From Alloprevotella tannerae (GTDB taxonomy: Bacteria > Bacteroidota > Bacteroidia > Bacteroidales > Bacteroidaceae), in contig JABZGR010000038.1 in assembly GCA_015259125.1 (NCBI GenBank), positions 1-18,158 of the forward strand: a stretch of 18,158 bases of DNA, read 5' to 3'. The translations under genes and the position numbers were made by a program. Each line of letters starts with the position of its first letter. Position 1 is the stretch's first letter. This document shows, one piece after another, positions 6,038 through 13,905 of this stretch. The notes beneath the pieces were generated by a model, which saw nothing but the letters and a program-made list of their open reading frames with translations, did not search any database and was not told the origin of the DNA.

Positions 6038-7042
6038 ATGGTAAATTACAAAGACTTAGGCTTGGTGAACACACGTGAGATGTTCAAGAGAGCCATTAAT
6101 GGTGGTTATGCAATTCCTGCATTCAACTTTAATAACATGGAGCAGTTGCAGGCTATTATAAAGGCTAGTTCAGAGTTGCGCTCTCCGGTTATTTTGCAAG
6201 TATCTAAAGGTGCTCGTAATTATGCTAACCAGACTTTGCTGCGATATATGGCACAAGGAGCTGTGGCTTATGCTAAAGAGTTAGGTTGTGAACATCCTGA
6301 AATTGCTCTTCACCTTGATCATGGAGATAGCTTCGAACTTTGCAAGAGCTGTGTAGACTTTGGCTTCTCCAGCGTTATGATTGATGGTTCTTCACTTCCT
6401 TATGAAGAGAATATAGCGCTAACGAAGAAGGTGGTAGAATATGCTCATCAATTTGATGTAACCGTAGAAGGTGAACTTGGCGTATTGGCCGGCGTTGAAG
6501 ATGAAGTTTCTTCTGAGGTTAGCCATTATACAAAACCGGAAGAAGTAATTGACTTTACGCAGCGCACGGGCGTTGATTCTTTGGCCATTTCTATTGGTAC
6601 GAGTCATGGTGCTTATAAGTTTAAACCTGAACAATGTACGCGTGATCCGAAGACAGGCCGTCTTGTTCCTCCTCCATTGGCTTTTGATGTTCTCGATGAG
6701 ATTATGGTGAAACTTCCAGGCTTCCCAATCGTGCTCCATGGATCTTCTTCTGTTCCTCAGGAGTATGTTGATATGATCAATAAGTATGGCGGCAAGATGC
6801 CGGATGCAGTAGGTATCCCGGAAGATCAATTGCGCAAGGCTTCTAAGAGCGCAGTTTGTAAGATCAATATTGACTCAGATTCTCGTTTGGCTTTCACGGC
6901 TGCTGTGCGTAAAGTGTTTAGCGAGAAGCCGGGCGAATTTGATCCTCGTAAATATTGCGGACCGGCTCGCGATGCAATGGAAGCAATGTACAAAGAGAAG
7001 ATTAAGGATGTACTTGGATCTGAAAATAAATTGGCTCAGTAA
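6038..7042 (+). CDS. fba: Class II fructose-bisphosphate aldolase
   Basis: A zinc-dependent cytoplasmic aldolase of glycolysis and gluconeogenesis, converting fructose 1,6-bisphosphate to dihydroxyacetone phosphate and glyceraldehyde 3-phosphate. It has 334 residues, normal for the Bacteroidales type. The class II signatures are present. The block IALHLDHGDSFELCKSCVD carries catalytic D94 and zinc ligand H95. The second metal segment is VTVEGELGVLAGVEDEV with E144. Zinc-site His H190 is in SIGTSHGAYKF and H234 in VLHGSSSVP. The N-terminal NTREMFKRAINGGYAIPAFN is also typical. It starts at ATG 6038, behind a perfect -7 box, and is followed by a strong terminator, so it is likely a one-gene unit with possible read-through into the lipoprotein gene. 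Confidence 0.95.
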   Translation: MVNYKDLGLVNTREMFKRAINGGYAIPAFNFNNMEQLQAIIKASSELRSPVILQVSKGARNYANQTLLRYMAQGAVAYAKELGCEHPEIALHLDHGDSFELCKSCVDFGFSSVMIDGSSLPYEENIALTKKVVEYAHQFDVTVEGELGVLAGVEDEVSSEVSHYTKPEEVIDFTQRTGVDSLAISIGTSHGAYKFKPEQCTRDPKTGRLVPPPLAFDVLDEIMVKLPGFPIVLHGSSSVPQEYVDMINKYGGKMPDAVGIPEDQLRKASKSAVCKINIDSDSRLAFTAAVRKVFSEKPGEFDPRKYCGPARDAMEAMYKEKIKDVLGSENKLAQ

Positions 7043-7066
7043 TATATTCTGATAAATAAACTTTGA

Positions 7067-7100
7067 AAGGCCGTGATTCTGATTGTTGAATTACGGCCTT
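7067..7100 (+). terminator. Intrinsic terminator after fba
   Basis: AAGGCCGTGATTC (7067-7079) pairs with GAATTACGGCCTT (7088-7100) over 13 bp with one G-T pair and an eight-base loop. The bases after it (CATTTCATCTTTT) are T-rich but not a pure tract. It lies 24 bp after the fba stop and only 19 bp before the next ATG. Confidence 0.75.
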
Positions 7101-7119
7101 CATTTCATCTTTTCGAACT

Positions 7120-8061
7120 ATGTTTAGAATTTATGCCTTATGTGGCTTTCTTGTGCTTTCATTGTTGCAAAGTTGCCAAGGAAAGACTGCCACACCGGCT
7201 CAATCTAAAGTAGAGCAGGCACTGACAATAGCGCAACAAGAAAAAGGCGACATACAGATGACGCCCATACCTACAATTTATAATAGGGCAGACTCAATAA
7301 GGGTAGTAGACTTGCTAAAGAAAAATGTAGACGGACAACCGATACTTTTTTATGCTAAGCAATTTATCAATGTGCCTTATGTAGCTTCAACCTTAGAAGT
7401 GTCAGATCCAGAGCAGTTGGTCGTTAATCTGCACGCTTTAGATTGTACGACGCTGGTTGAAACAGCTGCAGCACTGACACTGACAAAGTGGCAGGGGAAG
7501 ACAGACTTCGCATCTTATTGTCGTAACCTCGAATTTATCCGTTATCGAAATGGTCAGATGAATGGTTATCTCTCGCGTTTGCATTATTTTTCTTGGTGGA
7601 TACACGACAATAAAGCTAAGGGGATTTTACAAGAGGTCAAAGAAGCAAAATATAGCCCGGCGCGTATTCATGTGAAGAACAATTATATGAGTACTTATCC
7701 CGAAAAATATAAATTCTTAAAGGGGGATACTTTTCGAATAGATAGCATCCGAAAATTAGAAGAAGAGATTCAAGGTTTTGATGGTTATTATTTACCGGAA
7801 GCCAATACATCTTTGGGTAAAGCCCAATTGAGTAATATTCAAGATGGAGATATTATAGCCATTGTCACGACAAAGAAAGGAATTGATTATTCCCATTTAG
7901 GCTTTGCTGTATGGGGAAGGGATGGCAAGCTACATTTGCTGAATGCTTCCTCTATCCATAAAAAAGTTGTGCTTGAACCCAAAACCTTGCGGCAATATCT
8001 GAAAGAACATCCGAGTTCGATAGGTATTCGCGTCTTCCGCCTTATAAAGCCTGCAAACTAA
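7120..8061 (+). CDS. Lipoprotein with DUF1460 amidase-like (NlpC/P60-fold) domain
   Basis: A 313-residue predicted lipoprotein. The signal peptide MFRIYALCGFLVLSLLQSC gives a lipobox LQSC with acylated C19. The rest matches the DUF1460 family, described as N-acetylmuramoyl-L-alanine amidase-like with a papain-type fold. The likely nucleophile is C109 in NLHALDCTTLVETAAAL and the His is H259 in GIDYSHLGFAVW. Other family features seen are YAKQFINVPYVASTLE (about 78-93) and GQMNGYLSRLHYFSWWIHDN (about 145-164). It may cleave peptidoglycan peptides or muropeptides at the membrane face, but substrate and bond are inferred from the family. It starts at ATG 7120, just behind the fba terminator, with no promoter consensus in the short gap, so it may depend on read-through from fba. 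Confidence 0.85.
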   Translation: MFRIYALCGFLVLSLLQSCQGKTATPAQSKVEQALTIAQQEKGDIQMTPIPTIYNRADSIRVVDLLKKNVDGQPILFYAKQFINVPYVASTLEVSDPEQLVVNLHALDCTTLVETAAALTLTKWQGKTDFASYCRNLEFIRYRNGQMNGYLSRLHYFSWWIHDNKAKGILQEVKEAKYSPARIHVKNNYMSTYPEKYKFLKGDTFRIDSIRKLEEEIQGFDGYYLPEANTSLGKAQLSNIQDGDIIAIVTTKKGIDYSHLGFAVWGRDGKLHLLNASSIHKKVVLEPKTLRQYLKEHPSSIGIRVFRLIKPAN

Positions 8062-8065
8062 AAAT

Positions 8066-8101
8066 AATCCTCGCCAATCTAATAAGAGATTAGCGAGGAT
8101 T
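8066..8101. terminator. Bidirectional terminator between DUF1460 gene and groEL
   Basis: AATCCTCGC (8066-8074) pairs with GCGAGGATT (8093-8101), and AATCT (8076-8080) with AGATT (8087-8091), with one mismatch between. TCTTGTTTTTA follows on the plus strand, and ATTATTTTT on the minus strand. The genes on both sides point toward it. Confidence 0.8.
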
Positions 8102-8127
8102 TCTTGTTTTTAGGAATTACGTTAGAC

Positions 8128-9759
8128 TTACATCATGCCGCCCATTCCTGCACCTGGTGCCATTGGCATTTCAGGTTTGTCTTCTTTCTTATCAGTAATA
8201 ACGCACTCGGTCGTTAAGAACATTCCGGCAACGCTGGCTGCGTTCTCCAAAGCTACACGAGAAACTTTAGCGGGGTCAATTACACCGGCCTGACGCAGGT
8301 CTTCAAATTGCTCCGTCTTCGCATTGAAACCGAAATTACCTTTTCCTTCGCGTACCTTATTAACAATGACAGCTCCCTCCAAGCCTGCGTTAGAGCAGAT
8401 CTGACGAAGCGGCTCCTCAATCGCACGGCGAATGATATGAATACCTGTTGTTTCGTCAGCATTATCTCCCTGCAAGCCCTCAAGGCTTTCTTGTGCACGA
8501 ATATAGCTTACACCGCCGCCGGTAACGATACCTTCTTCGATTGCAGCGCGCGTAGCACACAAAGCGTCGTCGCAACGATCCTTCTTCTCCTTCTGTTCTG
8601 TCTCAGAAGCTGCACCTACTTCCAGCACGCAAACACCGCCGCTCAACTTTGCTAAACGCTCTTGCAGCTTCTCTTTGTCATAAGAAGAAGTGGAGTTGTT
8701 TATTTCATTTTTGATTTGAGTCACGCGTTCTTTGATTGCTTCCTTGTTGCCAACGCCGTTTACGATGGTTGTGTTTTCCTTCGTAATGGTCACTTTTTCA
8801 GCGCTACCCAGCATTTCGAGCGTAGCTTGCTCAAGTTTCAAGCCTTTCTCTTCGCTAATCACAACACCACCCGTCAAAACAGCAATGTCTTCCAACATCG
8901 CTTTGCGGCGATCGCCAAATCCCGGTGCTTTTACTGCACAAATCTTCAATTGGCTGCGCAAGCGGTTAACAACCAAGGTCGTCAGTGCCTCGCTGTCTAC
9001 ATCTTCAGCAATGACGAGCAAAGGGCGGCCGCTCTGTACTGCGGGTTCTAGAATTGGGAGAAAATCTTTTAAGTTGGAGATCTTTTTATCGTAGATTAAG
9101 ATGTAAGGTTTCTCCATTTCGCATTGCATTTTCTCTGCATCTGTTACAAAATAAGGAGAAAGATAACCACGATCAAACTGCATACCTTCTACAGTCTTCA
9201 AGACCGTATCGCGGCCTTTTGCATCTTCGATCGTAATTACGCCGTTTACGCTTACTGCACGCATACCGTCGGCAATCAGCTTACCGATTTCAACGTCATT
9301 ATTAGCAGAAATGCTTGCAACCTGTTCGATCTTATCGTAGTCTTCACCTACTTGTTCTGCTTGCGCCTTGATGCTTTCCACAACTTTAGCTACGGCCTTG
9401 TCCATACCGCGTTTCAAGTCTAAAGGATTAGCGCCGGCAGCTACGTTTTTCATTCCTTCCGTAAGGATAGCCTGCGTCAAGATGGTTGCTGTCGTTGTTC
9501 CATCGCCCGCATCATCGCCGGTCTTGCTGGCTACGCTCTTAACCAATTGAGCTCCGGCGTTCTCGAAGTTATCTTCGAGTTCTATCTCTTTAGCTACGGT
9601 CACACCATCTTTTGTGATGCGCGGAGCACCATATTTTTTGTCGATGACAACGTTGCGTCCTTTAGGACCGAGCGTTACTTTTACTGCATTTGCCAAAGCA
9701 TCTGCACCCTGACGAAGCGCTTCGCGCGCTTCAACATTATATTTAATTTCCTTAGCCAT
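8128..9759 (-). CDS. groL: Chaperonin GroEL (Hsp60)
   Basis: The large chaperonin subunit: 14-mers form the double-ring folding cage that works with GroES and ATP in the cytoplasm. It has 543 residues, normal length. The nucleotide-binding segment VTLGPKGRNVVIDKKYGAP is near residue 30, and GDGTTTATIL (catalytic Asp region) follows at about 86-95. The conserved KAPGFGDRRKAMLEDIAVLTGG is present, as are DDALCATRAAIEEG and the Gly/Met-rich tail ending GAGMGGMM. It starts at ATG 9757-9759, 23 bp downstream of the groES stop, in a two-gene operon. It ends at the bidirectional terminator. Three Cys lie close together in the CVLEVG and DRCDDALCATR segment, which I cannot interpret. Confidence 0.98.
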   Translation of the reverse strand: MAKEIKYNVEAREALRQGADALANAVKVTLGPKGRNVVIDKKYGAPRITKDGVTVAKEIELEDNFENAGAQLVKSVASKTGDDAGDGTTTATILTQAILTEGMKNVAAGANPLDLKRGMDKAVAKVVESIKAQAEQVGEDYDKIEQVASISANNDVEIGKLIADGMRAVSVNGVITIEDAKGRDTVLKTVEGMQFDRGYLSPYFVTDAEKMQCEMEKPYILIYDKKISNLKDFLPILEPAVQSGRPLLVIAEDVDSEALTTLVVNRLRSQLKICAVKAPGFGDRRKAMLEDIAVLTGGVVISEEKGLKLEQATLEMLGSAEKVTITKENTTIVNGVGNKEAIKERVTQIKNEINNSTSSYDKEKLQERLAKLSGGVCVLEVGAASETEQKEKKDRCDDALCATRAAIEEGIVTGGGVSYIRAQESLEGLQGDNADETTGIHIIRRAIEEPLRQICSNAGLEGAVIVNKVREGKGNFGFNAKTEQFEDLRQAGVIDPAKVSRVALENAASVAGMFLTTECVITDKKEDKPEMPMAPGAGMGGMM

Positions 9760-9782
9760 AATCTTGTATATCTTTTAATGTG

Positions 9783-10055
9783 TTATTGCAGAATAGCCAA
9801 TACGTCTGACTGACGCATAATAAGGTATTTCTCTCCATCGAGTTCTACTTCCGTTCCGCTATATTTACCATAGAGGACAGTATCTTCAGCTTTGAGGACC
9901 ATTTCTTCGTCTTTTGTCCCATTACCTACGGCAATTACGCTACCTTTCAAAGGTTTCTCCTTTGCTGTATCTGGAATGATAATGCCTCCTACCGTTTTCT
10001 CTTCAGCAGCGGCCGGTTTGATTAAAACTCTGTCTGCTAATGGTTGAATTTTCAT
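9783..10055 (-). CDS. groS: Co-chaperonin GroES (Hsp10)
   Basis: The GroEL lid, a heptameric cap that closes the folding chamber. The chosen start, ATG 10053-10055, gives 90 residues beginning MKIQPLADRVLIKP, the standard GroES N-terminus. The frame is open further upstream to a GTG at 10091, which would add 12 residues with no family support. The mobile loop region AAAEEKTVGGIIIPDTAKEK and the roof/base segments VLYGKYSGTEVELDGEKYLIM are present. It is the first gene of the groES-groEL operon. No CIRCE element (TTAGCACTC-N9-GAGTGCTAA) is visible upstream, so control probably differs from the HrcA scheme. Confidence 0.97.
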   Translation of the reverse strand: MKIQPLADRVLIKPAAAEEKTVGGIIIPDTAKEKPLKGSVIAVGNGTKDEEMVLKAEDTVLYGKYSGTEVELDGEKYLIMRQSDVLAILQ

Positions 10056-10101
10056 AATCGTTGTTTTATTTAGATTGAAATTATTTTCCACAAGGTATAG
10101 C

Positions 10102-10132
10102 TAAAAGTATGCCAAGGATGGCGTTGCGCCAG
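10102..10132 (-). promoter_or_regulatory. Candidate groESL promoter with embedded palindrome
   Basis: On the minus strand a -33-like CTGG (10129-10132) and a -7-like TACTTTTA (10102-10109) are separated by 19 bp. The -7 box differs from TAnnTTTG at its last base. A perfect short palindrome, TGGCG-CAA-CGCCA (10119-10131), occupies the spacer and overlaps the -33 region. It could be an operator or a leader hairpin. The box begins about 50 bp before the groES ATG. Confidence 0.4.
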
Positions 10133-10256
10133 AGTTTTTCTTTAGTTCTGTGTGAAAAAAACTTGTGACAGCCCCACAATTTCGCCTTTATTGTTATCGC
10201 GAGCCGCTTTGTGGATGCGTATGTCTCATTATTGCCTTGTTGTGGCTTATGAGTTT
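10133..10256. other. Spacer between groESL promoter region and the repeat array
   Basis: Low-information intergenic DNA. I see no open frame of useful length, no hairpin of note and no consensus TAnnTTTG box on either strand. Confidence 0.3.
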
Positions 10257-10363
10257 ATTGTTTGCTGGCACCAAACAATTGTTTGCTGGCACCAAACAAT
10301 GGTTTGCTGAGCCCAAACTATAGTTTGCTGGTATCAAACAATCGTTTGCCGGCACCAAACAAT
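10257..10363. repeat. Five-unit 21-bp palindromic repeat array upstream of groES
   Basis: Five 17-bp cores lie at 10260-10276, 10281-10297, 10302-10318, 10323-10339 and 10344-10360. Each is separated by a 4-bp linker (AATT, AATG, TATA, AATC), so the period is exactly 21 bp. Units 1 and 2 are GTTTGCTGGCACCAAAC. Unit 3 is GTTTGCTGAGCCCAAAC, unit 4 GTTTGCTGGTATCAAAC and unit 5 GTTTGCCGGCACCAAAC. The outer GTTTG and CAAAC arms are invariant while the centre drifts, so each unit is an imperfect palindrome. The array sits about 205 bp upstream of groES and 140 bp downstream of the polysaccharide operon. Possible roles are an operator array, a structured RNA or a genome-wide intergenic repeat. Confidence 0.9.
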
Positions 10364-10399
10364 GGGAGGCGCTGTTTGAAGCTTACTGAGTAAAGAACG

Positions 10400-10432
10400 A
10401 AAAAAGTCGAAAATCAGCACGTTTTACGACTT
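10400..10432 (-). terminator. Intrinsic terminator of the polysaccharide operon
   Basis: On the minus strand AAGTCG (10427-10432) pairs with CGACTT (10404-10409), extended by a TAAAA/TTTT segment with one bulge. TTTTTT follows at 10400-10405. It lies about 70 bp beyond the glycosyltransferase stop. Confidence 0.75.
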
Positions 10433-10501
10433 ATATAAAAGGAGGGAATAATAATAGTGCGTAAGGGGAGGTAATGATAGTACTATATGGCGTGCAAATC
10501 G

Positions 10502-11422
10502 TTAACGGATAGGACGTAATAGGACTTTCACGGCCAAAAGGCTTGATTTACCAAACAAGCGGAAACGATCCTTGAAGACCCAAATAGCATTCGTCCATCG
10601 CGAACGGTTGAGAAAGCGTAGAAAATGATCAAACGTTTCCTTTATTTCCGGAGATAACTCTTCGGTATAAAAATGATAGACGTCCAAAATGCTATCTAGA
10701 TGGCTGCTTTCCAATATTGGTTTCCTGCGTCTTAGGAATCCCGTAATGCGTTGCAAGAGAGAACGATCCGTGGCGCCGGTCACGGCGCCGGTATAGCGAC
10801 GATAGAGAAATAGACGTCGAGGTATATATGTAAAATGTCCGAACAAGGCATTCACAAGCGTGATGAGATGATCGTGCATCGCGATGCGGCCTTTGAATTG
10901 CAGGCATTTTTCTCTTAATTTGTCATTGATAATCATTGCACAACCTTGTATGCCGCCGTTGGCAAACAGAACGTCGTGAAGGTCTTTTACGATGTTCAAG
11001 ATAGAAATGCCTCCAATGGGGCGGCGAGCTTTGACGTTGTAGACATAAGCATTGCAGTAGACACACTGCGGAATGTTGTTGTCTTCTGTCTGAATGGCTT
11101 CCATCTGCGTACTTAATTTGTCTTGTAACCAAATGTCGTCTTCGTCGCAAAAAGATATAAAAGGCGCTGTGGAGAGCGAGAGCAAATGCATAAAGTTGCG
11201 ACCGGCAGAATGGAAACATAAACCATCCTCAATCACGCATATACGCTGGTCGGTTGCAGCTAATTCACGGATGATTTCAATGGTGCGATCCGTTGAGCCA
11301 TCATCGTGTATCAGCAGGCGCCAATCGGTGAAAGTCTGTTGCTGTAAAGAATATATTTGCTGACTGATATAAGCTTCGCCATTGTAAGTGGCCATCAGTA
11401 TATCTAACTTGGGCTGGCTCAT
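10502..11422 (-). CDS. Family 2 glycosyltransferase, surface polysaccharide
   Basis: A 306-residue GT2 (GT-A fold) enzyme, probably on the cytoplasmic face of the inner membrane, adding one sugar to a lipid-linked repeat unit. The nucleotide-sugar signatures are ILMATYNGEAYISQQIYSLQ at the N-terminus, LLIHDDGSTDRT with D40/D41, and the metal-binding FCDEDDIWLQDK with D93-D96. That last motif is common in rhamnosyl-like GT2 enzymes, but neither donor nor acceptor can be read. A basic C-terminal part (FLRRRKP, VLLRPIR) could aid membrane association. It starts at ATG 11420-11422, which overlaps the polymerase stop by four bases (ATGA), indicating translational coupling. It is the last gene of the operon, followed by an intrinsic terminator. 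Confidence 0.88.
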   Translation of the reverse strand: MSQPKLDILMATYNGEAYISQQIYSLQQQTFTDWRLLIHDDGSTDRTIEIIRELAATDQRICVIEDGLCFHSAGRNFMHLLSLSTAPFISFCDEDDIWLQDKLSTQMEAIQTEDNNIPQCVYCNAYVYNVKARRPIGGISILNIVKDLHDVLFANGGIQGCAMIINDKLREKCLQFKGRIAMHDHLITLVNALFGHFTYIPRRLFLYRRYTGAVTGATDRSLLQRITGFLRRRKPILESSHLDSILDVYHFYTEELSPEIKETFDHFLRFLNRSRWTNAIWVFKDRFRLFGKSSLLAVKVLLRPIR

Positions 11423-12624
11423 CTTGATAGTCTTGAAGACAGTTGTTGGAAAATATAAGGGAACAATATGAGGATGACATATTGCAGATTCAATGAAAAA
11501 TTGGATAAGATGTTTTCCTGCACGAATTGTAGTATGAGGTAGTTTAAGAAGCAGGCATATAAGATAAAATAGACGTTTTGCCCACTTTGAGCTCGTTTAT
11601 ATAAGAAGGCATAAAATGCGCCATAGAGTCCGCCAAACAAACCTACGCCCGGTAAGCCGAAATCGTGATAGAAGGGGTATAGAATCGTATAGGTATTAGT
11701 CTCTTCCGGAACGCCAACGAATTTCAATACGTTGCTGACGGGTTCTATATCGCTCCCGAGCGAATGCATGATAGCGTAGTAAAAGCGGAATACGTATTCA
11801 CCAAATTGTGTGGCACTTGTAGGCTCTACGTAATAGTCGAAAGCTACGCAGGGAGACATTATATATATGGTTAACATAGACGTGGCCGAAAAAGAGTCTT
11901 GCTGAGAAGCCATCGAACGGGCATATTGAAACCAAATACTGAAACCTATGAATATTAGAAGTATGATGCCGATGGTGCGCAACTTGATCTTGCCACGCAG
12001 ATAAAGAATATAAACCATGGGGACCAAGAAGACGAAGAAACCCGTCTTGGACATGGAAATCAATGCTGCGAGAACGTTAATGACTACAGCCAATATCTTG
12101 AGCCATTTCTTGGACGAGTAGACAAAGATAAAGATAAAGACGATTAAAGCTACGCCAATAGTATAATAAGCTAGGCCTAAATCCGGTTTATCCAAAGTGT
12201 CGTCGTAAGAAGCAATACGCAAGTAGGTCATTAAGTTGGACTCGCCGCGTTCCATACCATATCGCATTAACGTATAAAGAATCAATGGCACGGAAATGAT
12301 GGCAATAAATAAATAGAGTTTCAATACGAGCCGTGAAGGTGTTAGGACCGACGCGAGTAAAGGCGGGCGGTGGCTGAAAAGACTATGTTCCGGTAGGTAA
12401 TAATAAGTGGGGTAAGCTACTCCTAAAAAGGAAATAGTCCAAACGATCAGGGAAATTGGGAAGTCGTGAATAATAGGGTAGAGTTCGGGATCACTGAGAT
12501 AGAAGAGCAGTAATATGCCGAACCAAACGCCGGGCTGAAGTACAAAAGGCGAAAAAACGTCGCGCGTAATGTACCATCCGATAAACGTGAATACAGCTAC
12601 AATCAAGAAGGCAATGAACAACAT
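11419..12624 (-). CDS. Wzy-like oligosaccharide repeat-unit polymerase
   Basis: A 401-residue, strongly hydrophobic protein with about 10-12 membrane spans. Examples are MLFIAFLIVAVFTFIGWYI at the start, LKLYLFIAIISVPLILYTLM near 103-122, and YVILILFPYIFQQL at the end. A larger soluble loop, containing FYYAIMHSLGSDIEPVSNVL and VPEETNTYTILYPFYHDFG, lies in the second half. This layout, with the segment GLPGVGLFGGLYGAFYAFLYKRA, is typical of Wzy/oligosaccharide repeat-unit polymerases, which join flipped units at the periplasmic face. Sequence identity in this class is low, so the call rests on topology and context. It starts at ATG 12622-12624, overlapping the flippase gene by 22 bp, and overlaps the next gene by 4 bp. 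Confidence 0.8.
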   Translation of the reverse strand: MLFIAFLIVAVFTFIGWYITRDVFSPFVLQPGVWFGILLLFYLSDPELYPIIHDFPISLIVWTISFLGVAYPTYYYLPEHSLFSHRPPLLASVLTPSRLVLKLYLFIAIISVPLILYTLMRYGMERGESNLMTYLRIASYDDTLDKPDLGLAYYTIGVALIVFIFIFVYSSKKWLKILAVVINVLAALISMSKTGFFVFLVPMVYILYLRGKIKLRTIGIILLIFIGFSIWFQYARSMASQQDSFSATSMLTIYIMSPCVAFDYYVEPTSATQFGEYVFRFYYAIMHSLGSDIEPVSNVLKFVGVPEETNTYTILYPFYHDFGLPGVGLFGGLYGAFYAFLYKRAQSGQNVYFILYACFLNYLILQFVQENILSNFSLNLQYVILILFPYIFQQLSSRLSR

Positions 12625-13895
12625 AAGACTTGATCTTTCTTACAATAATAGAACATAAGGGCGGCTACAATCGCTTCAGAAAGCAATAGTGCCCACGCGG
12701 CGCCATATTCTGCGTAGAGGGGCGTCAAGATGCCAACTGTCGGGATGGAAATTACGGCGGTTATGACGTAGACGTTGCGGAAATGTATTCGGCTCTGTTT
12801 GTTGCCTAATGCGATTAAACCCATTTGTCCGCAGACGGCGCCGATACCAATAAATAATGGAGTGGGAGAGATAATGCGTAGTAGGTTGTCCCATCCCTGA
12901 TAACCTTCGTCATGAAGTGCGGATTTCAGCAATGATGCGCCGACAAACAAGAGGATAGTTAAGAGTAGCATAATTCCACCTACGACGTAAAGTACGCTTT
13001 TCGTTTTATTCACGGCCGCAACTCGATCTTTAGTGCTCAATGCACTGATCTTTGGGAAAAAAACTTGCGTGATGGGGATGTAAATGATAAAGCATAGGGC
13101 GCGCATGAGTGCTTCAGCTGAGGTGTAACGCCCAACAGCGGATTGGGAACAAAAGAAGCCCAAAATAATGACGAATAATTGGGTGTAAACGCTCGTGGAT
13201 GCGCGTGAAAGGAAAAGGGGGAAGCTATCTGAAACTTCAGACTTGATGCGTGAGAAATCCCAACTGATGCTTCCTATCCACGATTGGCGATAAGCCCAAA
13301 CAGAGGAAATAAGGGCTGTTAGGCAAAAAACGGAGGCTTGTAAAAGCGCGGCGATGATGTAATCGTCTTGCACTTTTACGAAAATAAAGATGAGAGGAAG
13401 TAAAAGTAGCTTGGAGATGGTGTTGATTATGGCCATTGCTCTTACTTTTCCTACTCCTTGGAAGAGCCACATAAATGTGTAGGTCGAACCTATAGCCATT
13501 GGCGTTGTAGCTAATATAGCCGCCTGATAGCTTTTGAAGGTGGGGACGAATGCAATCAGAATAAAAAGCAATAACAGTGAGGCCGCCAAAAGTATCGTCT
13601 TAGCCCAAAAAACGGCCCAAAAGATGCGCGTGCGCTCTTGCTTGTCTTCGCCGGCAATGGCTAAGTGCTTCGTGGCACTTAAATCAAAACCGAAATCGAT
13701 AATTAAGGCTAAATATTGTATAACAGAGAGTGAAAAACCAATATAGCCATAGCCGGTTGCTCCCAACTTGACCATTAGATAAGGAATCACAAAAAAAGGA
13801 AGGAACTTGTTGACACCTTGTAGTACAAATAAATAAAGAATGTCGACAACTTCCTGCTTGTTCCCTTTTATCCCTTGTCTTAATTGGTGCAACAT
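12603..13895 (-). CDS. Wzx-type polysaccharide flippase
   Basis: A 430-residue integral membrane protein of the MOP/PST flippase group, which turns undecaprenyl-linked repeat units across the inner membrane. The N-terminus carries the family hallmark: LYLFVLQGVNKFLPFFVIPY, then LMVKLGATGYGYIGFSLSVI, then DFGFDLSATKHLA. About 12 hydrophobic segments follow in paired blocks, with the second-half motif DSFPLFLSRASTSVYTQLFV and ending in FYYCKKDQ. The chosen start is ATG 13893-13895, 10 bp after the wzz stop; the frame stays open to 13955, but those 20 residues would overlap wzz and precede no recognisable family sequence. It lies between the chain-length gene and the polymerase gene, as expected for a Wzx/Wzy-dependent pathway. 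Confidence 0.9.
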   Translation of the reverse strand: MLHQLRQGIKGNKQEVVDILYLFVLQGVNKFLPFFVIPYLMVKLGATGYGYIGFSLSVIQYLALIIDFGFDLSATKHLAIAGEDKQERTRIFWAVFWAKTILLAASLLLLFILIAFVPTFKSYQAAILATTPMAIGSTYTFMWLFQGVGKVRAMAIINTISKLLLLPLIFIFVKVQDDYIIAALLQASVFCLTALISSVWAYRQSWIGSISWDFSRIKSEVSDSFPLFLSRASTSVYTQLFVIILGFFCSQSAVGRYTSAEALMRALCFIIYIPITQVFFPKISALSTKDRVAAVNKTKSVLYVVGGIMLLLTILLFVGASLLKSALHDEGYQGWDNLLRIISPTPLFIGIGAVCGQMGLIALGNKQSRIHFRNVYVITAVISIPTVGILTPLYAEYGAAWALLLSEAIVAALMFYYCKKDQVLCCSLPS

Positions 13896-13905
13896 AAGTA
13901 TGGCG

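Noticed and set aside
8308..9813. Stack of plus-strand open frames across groEL and groES
   Set aside because: They are antisense shadows of a highly conserved, codon-biased gene and have no recognisable domains or promoters.
10056..10091. 12-residue N-terminal extension of GroES from a GTG
   Set aside because: GroES proteins start at the MKIQPLADR position; the extra residues are A/T-rich leader translated by chance.
10056..10256. CIRCE operator upstream of groES
   Set aside because: No TTAGCACTC or GAGTGCTAA arm is present in this region on either strand.
10257..10363. CRISPR array
   Set aside because: The repeated cores are 17 bp with only 4-bp linkers, far too short for spacers, and no cas gene is present.
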